37,255 nucleotides of DNA. Source: Sulfurovum sp. GTDB lineage: Bacteria; Campylobacterota; Campylobacteria; Campylobacterales; Sulfurovaceae. A program made the position numbers and the translations under genes. This document shows positions 31,845 through 37,255 of the stretch, piece by piece. Position 1 is the stretch's first letter. Each line of letters opens with the position of its first letter. The DNA lies in the NCBI GenBank assembly GCA_030826885.1, contig JAUUDF010000050.1:1-37255 (forward strand), in the 5' to 3' direction. The notes under the pieces are model-generated. The model was not told the origin of the DNA. It saw only the letters and a program-made list of their open reading frames with translations, and did no database searches.

Positions 31845-34800
31845 TACCATCCCAGTCGCCTGTTGGTTGTTTTACTGGAGTTTGTTTCCATGACATGGCC
31901 AGTTTTTCCGTATCCTGCCCAGTCACCGATGTTGATACATTTGACTCTGTAGAACGGTGAGGGAATGCTGTTACTGTCTTTATTGTAGATCAGCCAGTCA
32001 CTTGTGGTTGTAGCAGTCGTCGTATCAAAGTCTATATCGGTTGTGTTGGGTGCTGTACAAAGTACCTGAATATTTTTATCACGACCGTTGGTATTGCCGT
32101 TTATAGTCACTGTAGCCGGATCCTGCGTTCCATTTAAGGTTGAGAGAATGGAACCGTTGGTAGCTCCCAGGGTAATATTGCCGTCATTTTGAGACATGTT
32201 GTGATCGACAGAAAGGAACCACTGGTATTGGTTTGTCTGACCATTGACAATGTCAACACCCGGACAGTTTGCTGCACTTGTCGGCCATCTGTTGCAATAA
32301 ACCTCAACCATAATAGGTGTATTTTGGGTGCCTGTGGTAGTTTGGTAGAAATATATACTTGGTTTTGCTCTGGCATAAAGAAAAGTTACATTCTGATCAA
32401 GGTCTTTGTTACCATGTATTTGGTAATTGGGGCTTAAATCCGCATGCAGATTGCTGGGATTTGTCACATAAGTAATGTTGAAATCCTGAAATTCTATACT
32501 TCTGGGATTGACTGGCTTATTGTAATCGCGTTTGAAATTGAATCCAAGATCCATTGTAATGGAACCATTCATGTCTTTTGCAAAGAAATTTTTTGCCTGT
32601 GTAATAGAAATTGGCGTACTGATAGCAGTAGGTTCCGACGGTCTTTCAAAATTATCACTGCCCGAAGCAGGTCTATAGACCACAGTGCTGTCAGTAGTAT
32701 TGTAATCTTTAATGCTGTACCACAAGTATGGTTTTTGTGTGGGTGCAGGAGTGTTATAGACATAGTGAAGACTCATGTTGACATCTTCGGCATAGCAGCC
32801 GTTAACGAAGTTGCTAAGCTGTACCCTGTTTTTTCCTGATGCATAAAAAGTTCCATTCATATTATAGCTCATGTCAGTATTGTTTATATTCAGTGTAGGA
32901 GGGGTATCTATGTATATAAAAGTCTGGCCTCCTGTTCTGGTATATGGCCCAGCCTTTGGAGTAATGCCTGACTGATCAAATGTGTAAGGGTAGAATCTAA
33001 GATGCAGATCAGTATAGTTGGTTGATGTATCCAGATTGGTATGCGTTGAGGAAATATCACATCCGTTGATACCTCTGTTTGCACTTGTTTGGACACTATT
33101 ATCATTTTCAAGGCAGTCTGCATTTTGATTCGTTTTAAAATAGGATGGGTTATGGTGCACCATGTATTCGGATATATGGTCCACTCTTGTCCATTTGGAG
33201 TCTGTCATATTCATGTCATATTCACCCACCTGGTCAATAGGAAATGTCTGCTGTGCTACTCCACCTGTAAAAGGGAAACTGTTGTTTTTGTCATTTGTAT
33301 CGTTACAGTTTGAAACACTGATAGTCGGTGCCCATACAAATGTGGCATTGACCTCGGCACTGTACCCAGGGGATGCATCGTTGCCTAGATGGGTGGTTGC
33401 GTTGACATCGTATAGATAGTTATACCCACCGGCGAGATTTACGTTGGGTGATGGGGCAGGGGCATTATTGGCAACTGCTACGCTGCTGGTAGAAGAAGAG
33501 GTACTTCCATTTGAGTCGGTAATGGTTGCATAAAATGCTTCGGGGCGGATGGCGAAGTTGTCTCTTGAACAGAGTCTTTTGGTTTGGTAGCCAAATATAC
33601 ACTGTAAACAGGTACGCACTTCTCCCCGGGAGAGGCTGAGCCCAGATTGGCCTCCACCACCATGATCGCTATTACCACCGGTATTGTCACCACACCATCG
33701 GCTAATTTGTCTACTGTTTCCGGTTGGCGGTACGAAATCTGGGGAGCATTGTTGACCTCCATAGCTTGGGAAATTATGTAGACGATAGGAGTCACTGCCA
33801 AGTTTATCAAAAATAATTAAGCTTCCATTTCCATCGAGAGGTGCGGAGATGAGGAAAGCGGCATTGGAAGAGGCTTTATCGAAAAATCCTGCATTATCCA
33901 TCTCAGTAACATTGAGATCTCCAAGGTGTTCATTTTTATTTATGAATCCCCAAACTCTAGTGTGACTAATCTTTGTGCTATTATCGTCTGTACATGTGGC
34001 ATCAGTGTAGTGGAATCCATCTGCGCTGATTGTTTCGATCGCTGCTGCTATGAGATAGTCAGTGCTGCCATAAAGGTTGTATTTATTATCATTTCCTGGG
34101 ATCATAAACTCCAGCTTGTAGTGCTCTGGTCTTTTAACAACTTGTGTAGGCAAATTGTAGAAGAAGTCCGGATTTCCTGAGCGTGCCATTGCGGGATGCA
34201 CTATGTTAAAACTGCCATAAGTAGGCTTATAACTTCCACTATCTTGGCAGATACCAAAATTTTTGAGCAGATTCTCCCTGTGTCCAATTTGCAGGTCTGT
34301 TCCATTTATATTGACAACAAGGTCATAGGAAACATGAGCATTGATCGGCATGTCAATATCCCCAGTGTTTCGAATATCAAGACTGTAGTATGTGTAAAGA
34401 TACTCCAGTCCGCCAACATCTCCAATGGTAATGTTACGATCATAAGCATCAGAGACTTCTCTGCCGCTATCACTTAAGAATGTCATTGATTGTCCGGGCG
34501 GTGCGATGTAGGTGCTCTCTCGTTTATAGACAGCCTGTGTTGTATTGATATCTTCAATATGCATAGAAAGATTTTTGAGTGTGACATCAGAGTTTTCTTG
34601 GTTACGGAGGTAAAGTTTCACATCGAGTGGATTATTGGAGTTAAACGATCCTTTTATGCTTAATCCTTGGGTATCTGAAGCGGTGATATAGTTTCCGTTT
34701 TGCCCATAAGTGTAGTCATAGCAAATTTTTGGGACGAAAATTTTAGTAGAAAATGCGAGAACCTGAGGAAAAACCTGATCACAATAATTTTGCATTTTGA

Positions 34801-36094
34801 CAACGCCGAATTTAATTTGGGTAGATGTTTGGTCATGTTTCATTATATTTGACGTATCGAAAATATCAAGGTCCATACCCTGGAAATAGCTTTTATTTGG
34901 GAAAATATCGTGATCTATATCAGTGAATGTCCCGTTGAACTTCTGAGTGCCCCCATTGCGGAAATTGGTCAAGTCAACAAAAGAGCCTGGCGAGTTCCCG
35001 TCTTCAACCTGTAAGGTATCATGATCCATTCCATAATCGCCACCTCCACCGAAAAATAGTAGTTTACTGTCGATCACCCCACTTTTTGGTGTTAAGAAAC
35101 CACTTAATTGAATAGTGGTTTCGAAGGGGATGCCTGATCCATTACCCCAAGTTAAAAACTGATCGAATCCGTTAAAGATGGAGACATTGTGGTAGCTGAA
35201 AGCATTAGGATGGCTATTGCTAGTCGCCAAATCAACATTGTAAACTACAATAAGTGACCAACCTCCAAAGTGTCCCATATGAACCCCAGAATACCATGCT
35301 CCGTTAGGTTCGTTGATATGGGAAAAATACATATCACTGGGATTATCTACTCCTGGTGTTGCCATAACGTTGCCCACAACCAGTTGGTTATTTGTTGATG
35401 GCTGTATCCCACCATTTTTTATAATATTGGTGACATCGACATAAGCTTCGTAAAAATACCGAAACTGACCATTACGGGTATAGGCGTAATGGTATGTGCT
35501 ATGATCCTTGGTGTTCCCACCTATCGGAGCGGTAATGGTGTGCACTATATTGTCGGGTGTACGGAGGTGGACACTGTTCCATCCGCTCACTTTAGTGTCT
35601 ACTTCTGCAGTTGACGATGCGGTACCGTGTATTTGGCCCTGCCAAAAGAGTCCAGCCCAAATAATATGACCGGCATTGACATAATCCGGCAGGCGAAGGT
35701 TTGCTGCCGAAGAGTTTTTGTTATCGGTTCTGTCCCCTAGGTTCGTAATGTATGTATCGTCATTAATGGCTACAGGATCGGATCCGGCAAAATATGGTGT
35801 ATTCTTATTACCAGACAATACTGAATTTCCCGTAGCAATAAAATCTCCCAGTACGATATTTTTACTACCACCATTAATGAGTGAGAAGTTTTTGTTGACA
35901 TCAATATCGATGTAGCCATTACCATTACTCTGCCATCCATAACTATAATTGAAAGTCATTAGTGCAATAAAAATCATTCGGATCATTTTTTGTAGCCCCC
36001 ATTCCCTCCTCCATTTTAACGGTAAGATCAATATAATAGTTAAAATAAACAGCGGAAAGAATAAAAGATTAAATAAATATTTACTATATTCCAT
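31844..36094 (-). CDS. Giant exported protein of the pseudopilin operon
   Basis: I do not recognise a family with certainty. From ATG 36094 it is 1416 residues: hydrophobic segments at 7-27 and about 38-52 (IRMIFIALMTFNYSYG, which could itself be a signal peptide from ATG 35986), then a long extracellular part. The N-terminal half has repeated beta-sandwich-like features (AGLFWQGQ, YFYEAYVDVTNII, GGWSLIVVYN, LLFFGGGGDYGMD). The middle has a Gly-rich loop and a cysteine cluster CLQCIFGYQTKRLCSRDNFAIRP (Cys842), where FAIRP resembles the DUF6701/MshQ region of mannose-sensitive pilus accessory proteins. The last third is Asn/Thr/Asp-rich with paired cysteines. The ribosome-binding site AAAGG (about eight bases upstream) favours 36094 over the TTG at 36148. 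Being first in a pilin operon it resembles PilY1 or MshQ in position: a large tip adhesin. Function is inferred only. Confidence 0.75.
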   Translation of the reverse strand: MEYSKYLFNLLFFPLFILTIILILPLKWRREWGLQKMIRMIFIALMTFNYSYGWQSNGNGYIDIDVNKNFSLINGGSKNIVLGDFIATGNSVLSGNKNTPYFAGSDPVAINDDTYITNLGDRTDNKNSSAANLRLPDYVNAGHIIWAGLFWQGQIHGTASSTAEVDTKVSGWNSVHLRTPDNIVHTITAPIGGNTKDHSTYHYAYTRNGQFRYFYEAYVDVTNIIKNGGIQPSTNNQLVVGNVMATPGVDNPSDMYFSHINEPNGAWYSGVHMGHFGGWSLIVVYNVDLATSNSHPNAFSYHNVSIFNGFDQFLTWGNGSGIPFETTIQLSGFLTPKSGVIDSKLLFFGGGGDYGMDHDTLQVEDGNSPGSFVDLTNFRNGGTQKFNGTFTDIDHDIFPNKSYFQGMDLDIFDTSNIMKHDQTSTQIKFGVVKMQNYCDQVFPQVLAFSTKIFVPKICYDYTYGQNGNYITASDTQGLSIKGSFNSNNPLDVKLYLRNQENSDVTLKNLSMHIEDINTTQAVYKRESTYIAPPGQSMTFLSDSGREVSDAYDRNITIGDVGGLEYLYTYYSLDIRNTGDIDMPINAHVSYDLVVNINGTDLQIGHRENLLKNFGICQDSGSYKPTYGSFNIVHPAMARSGNPDFFYNLPTQVVKRPEHYKLEFMIPGNDNKYNLYGSTDYLIAAAIETISADGFHYTDATCTDDNSTKISHTRVWGFINKNEHLGDLNVTEMDNAGFFDKASSNAAFLISAPLDGNGSLIIFDKLGSDSYRLHNFPSYGGQQCSPDFVPPTGNSRQISRWCGDNTGGNSDHGGGGQSGLSLSRGEVRTCLQCIFGYQTKRLCSRDNFAIRPEAFYATITDSNGSTSSSTSSVAVANNAPAPSPNVNLAGGYNYLYDVNATTHLGNDASPGYSAEVNATFVWAPTISVSNCNDTNDKNNSFPFTGGVAQQTFPIDQVGEYDMNMTDSKWTRVDHISEYMVHHNPSYFKTNQNADCLENDNSVQTSANRGINGCDISSTHTNLDTSTNYTDLHLRFYPYTFDQSGITPKAGPYTRTGGQTFIYIDTPPTLNINNTDMSYNMNGTFYASGKNRVQLSNFVNGCYAEDVNMSLHYVYNTPAPTQKPYLWYSIKDYNTTDSTVVYRPASGSDNFERPSEPTAISTPISITQAKNFFAKDMNGSITMDLGFNFKRDYNKPVNPRSIEFQDFNITYVTNPSNLHADLSPNYQIHGNKDLDQNVTFLYARAKPSIYFYQTTTGTQNTPIMVEVYCNRWPTSAANCPGVDIVNGQTNQYQWFLSVDHNMSQNDGNITLGATNGSILSTLNGTQDPATVTINGNTNGRDKNIQVLCTAPNTTDIDFDTTTATTTSDWLIYNKDSNSIPSPFYRVKCINIGDWAGYGKTGHVMETNSSKTTNRRLGW

Positions 36095-36148
36095 TAACAA
36101 CACCTTTAATACCCGATAGATCACCGGACGAGTTTTAAATATATACAA

Positions 36149-36405
36149 AAAAGTTATAACATTAAAATCACCCTAACGTACAATTAGCACCCTTTTCTTT
36201 TCATTAAGGCTGGTTTAACTTTTATTACATATATGAGTTAAAATATATCATATCTAAGATAAAAGGGATATAAAAATAAATATAACAAATGTCTTTAAAA
36301 AACTATTTCATCTATAGATTTACATGATGATATGTACAAAGAAGACATTAATGCATTTTTTACGAACTTTGAGCTATGATAGTACAAACCAATAGCGAGG
36401 TGAGC
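36149..36405. other. AT-rich divergent region, giant gene and bamD
   Basis: Roughly 250 bases, strongly AT-rich by eye, containing the promoters for the giant/pilin operon (minus) and bamD (plus). It holds no open frame worth calling and no clear inverted repeat. GTTATAAC at 36152-36159 is palindromic and could hold the minus-strand -10 box; TATGAT at 36375-36380 may serve bamD. AT-rich flanks are typical targets of nucleoid-silencing proteins. Confidence 0.4.
36375..36380 (+). promoter_or_regulatory. Candidate -10 box for bamD
   Basis: TATGAT in the context GAGCTATGATAG, 25 bases before the bamD ATG, with no -35 match. It overlaps a spurious upstream ATG in frame with bamD. Confidence 0.35.
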
Positions 36406-37056
36406 ATGCAAATAAGAAATATTCTTTTGTTGGGGATGGCCACGGTGATCTTTGTTGTTTCAGGATGCGGAAAAACAGACGAGGTCGCCGAGTTCAACAA
36501 ACCCGCGCTCTACTGGTACAAGAAGATTGCGGGGAGTATCAGCAGTAGCAATATGGACAAGGCTGACGAGTACTACATTTCGCTTAAAAGCGAGCATATG
36601 CTCTCCCCACTTATGCCAACAGCCATTACGATGCTGGCGCATGCGCACATGCAAAAAGAGGAGTATCTGCTTGCAAACTACTATTTTGACGAGTTCAACA
36701 AGCGCTATGCCGATGACGAAAGCAGGGAATATACTGAGTTTATGAAATTGAAGGCCTCGTTTCTTGGCATTAAAGATGTCTATAAAGACCAGAAGCTGAT
36801 TATGGACAGCATTAACAAGGCAAAAGTCTATCTGATGCGCTATCCGGGCTCGGAGTATGCGCCGCTTGTCAATACACTGCTTGTACGGCTGCATATGAGC
36901 CAGTATTTGCTCAATGAGAACATCGCTGCACTCTATGAGCGTATAGACAAGCCTGAAGCTGCGAAGATATATAGAGAGAAAAACAAAAGTTCCCTGGTTG
37001 AGATGGCGGACATTACACCGCCACAGCAGGGCTTTTTGGGAAAAATATTTGATTGA
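36406..37056 (+). CDS. bamD: Outer-membrane assembly lipoprotein BamD
   Basis: Essential TPR lipoprotein of the BAM complex that inserts beta-barrels into the outer membrane. The 216-residue product has a lipoprotein signal (MQIRNILLLGMATVIFVVSGC, Cys21 at the VSGC lipobox), then NKPALYWYKKI and TPR helices (LANYYFDEFNKRYADDES, YLMRYPGSEYAPLVNTL). I use ATG 36406 because GAGGTG lies just upstream; ten more codons from 36376 would bury the signal peptide. In Campylobacter jejuni I recall bamD next to lon, which may be the next gene. The stop lies within a perfect hairpin. Confidence 0.9.
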   Translation: MQIRNILLLGMATVIFVVSGCGKTDEVAEFNKPALYWYKKIAGSISSSNMDKADEYYISLKSEHMLSPLMPTAITMLAHAHMQKEEYLLANYYFDEFNKRYADDESREYTEFMKLKASFLGIKDVYKDQKLIMDSINKAKVYLMRYPGSEYAPLVNTLLVRLHMSQYLLNENIAALYERIDKPEAAKIYREKNKSSLVEMADITPPQQGFLGKIFD

Positions 37057-37072
37057 AAGCAGAGGCTTTCAA
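37053..37072. other. Perfect hairpin containing the bamD stop codon
   Basis: Arms TTGAAAGC and GCTTTCAA, eight base pairs with an AGAG loop; the TGA stop (37054-37056) lies in the left arm. No T-tract follows. Confidence 0.65.
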
Positions 37073-37171
37073 CGGAAATGAATTCTCAACAATATTGATG
37101 TTGCAAGGAAGGGTGGCGGATGCGTCGTTCCCTGATGTGAAGCCCAATACTTCTTTCGTTTGTATTACTCT

Positions 37172-37179
37172 GCTATAAT
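37172..37179 (+). promoter_or_regulatory. Promoter -10 for the gene beyond the window
   Basis: TATAAT at 37174-37179 with TGC directly upstream, that is an extended TGnTATAAT starting at 37171. No -35 match. The transcript would run through repeat copy E to a ribosome-binding site AAAGGA at the very end (37250-37255). Confidence 0.55.
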
Positions 37180-37186
37180 TCAATTC

Positions 37187-37245
37187 ATAAAATGTTTCAC
37201 AGGAAAACATACCAAAATTACTTATTATTCAATATGAATTATTAG
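37187..37245 (-). repeat. Dispersed heptad-hairpin repeat, copy E (leader at window end)
   Basis: A 6-bp stem ATGTTT/AAACAT (37192-37210), then ACCAAAAT, TACTTAT, TATTCAA, TATGAAT units. The most degraded copy but with the same order; on the minus strand its hairpin is followed by TTTATG. Confidence 0.55.
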
Positions 37246-37255
37246 ATCCAAAGGA

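Noticed and set aside
1-37255. tRNA or rRNA genes and insertion sequences
   Set aside because: No cloverleaf with a T-loop GTTCRANYC and acceptor pairing, no transposase and no terminal inverted repeats with target duplication were found by reading.

Overview
The window looks like a chromosomal segment of a mesophilic Campylobacterota bacterium (epsilonproteobacterial lineage, closest in feel to Sulfurovum or Sulfurimonas). Pointers are: an uptake of the futalosine menaquinone route (MqnC), a CcoI/CcoS pair for cbb3 oxidase assembly, Sel1 proteins with Cys-x7-Cys repeats, a short glucose-6-phosphate isomerase, and a kdsA-ribH-nusB block near der and trpS that I recall from Campylobacter jejuni. 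This placement is inference; no marker gene such as 16S rRNA is present. I found no tRNA, rRNA, insertion sequence, phage gene or CRISPR array.

Layout. 1-1406 (+): the end of an OmpR-type response regulator and its histidine kinase, whose N-terminus looks frameshifted. 1441-8161 (-): a nucleotide-sugar supply cluster read as manB, pgi, a Sel1 protein, an SGNH hydrolase, galU, rfbB, rfbA; it carries hexose phosphates to UDP-glucose and dTDP-4-keto-6-deoxyglucose. 8209-11518 (-): ccoI, ccoS and a YfaZ-like outer-membrane protein. 11562-18206: an unknown four-helix membrane protein, gdhA (-), rho and murI (+), trpS and der (-). 18287-24965: an MscS channel (-), a DUF3108-like protein and FAH hydrolase (+), a small unknown gene (-), then a (+) run of EamA transporter, kdsA, ribH, nusB and mqnC. 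25060-28425 (+): a degenerate M16 peptidase-like protein and recG. 28497-36094 (-): hpf and, upstream of it, a tight five-gene operon of a 1416-residue exported protein and four type IV pilin-like proteins. 36406-37056 (+): bamD, with the promoter and ribosome-binding site of a further gene at the window edge (lon by recalled synteny).

Two things stand out. The first is the pseudopilin operon: one giant surface protein and four minor pilin-like subunits with stop/start overlaps at every junction, apparently a self-contained pilus-tip or secreted-fibre module. The second is a family of short dispersed intergenic repeats (six copies seen, after gdhA, kdsA and mqnC and in front of the M16 gene, recG and the gene beyond the window). 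Each joins a 7-bp periodic run (GTGAATA, or TATTCAC on the other strand) to TTTTGGTAT and a stem-loop followed by a T-rich tail, so it reads as a heptad array fused to an intrinsic-terminator-like hairpin. Two unrelated 7-bp periodic tracts occur as well, one inside the manB coding sequence just before the catalytic serine loop. Several genes also end in a perfect hairpin that contains the stop codon but lacks a T-tract.

All coordinates were derived by reading; start codons were moved from the longest open frame where a Shine-Dalgarno sequence or family alignment argued for it. TTG starts appear to be common here (galU, yfaZ-like, ccoI, murI).
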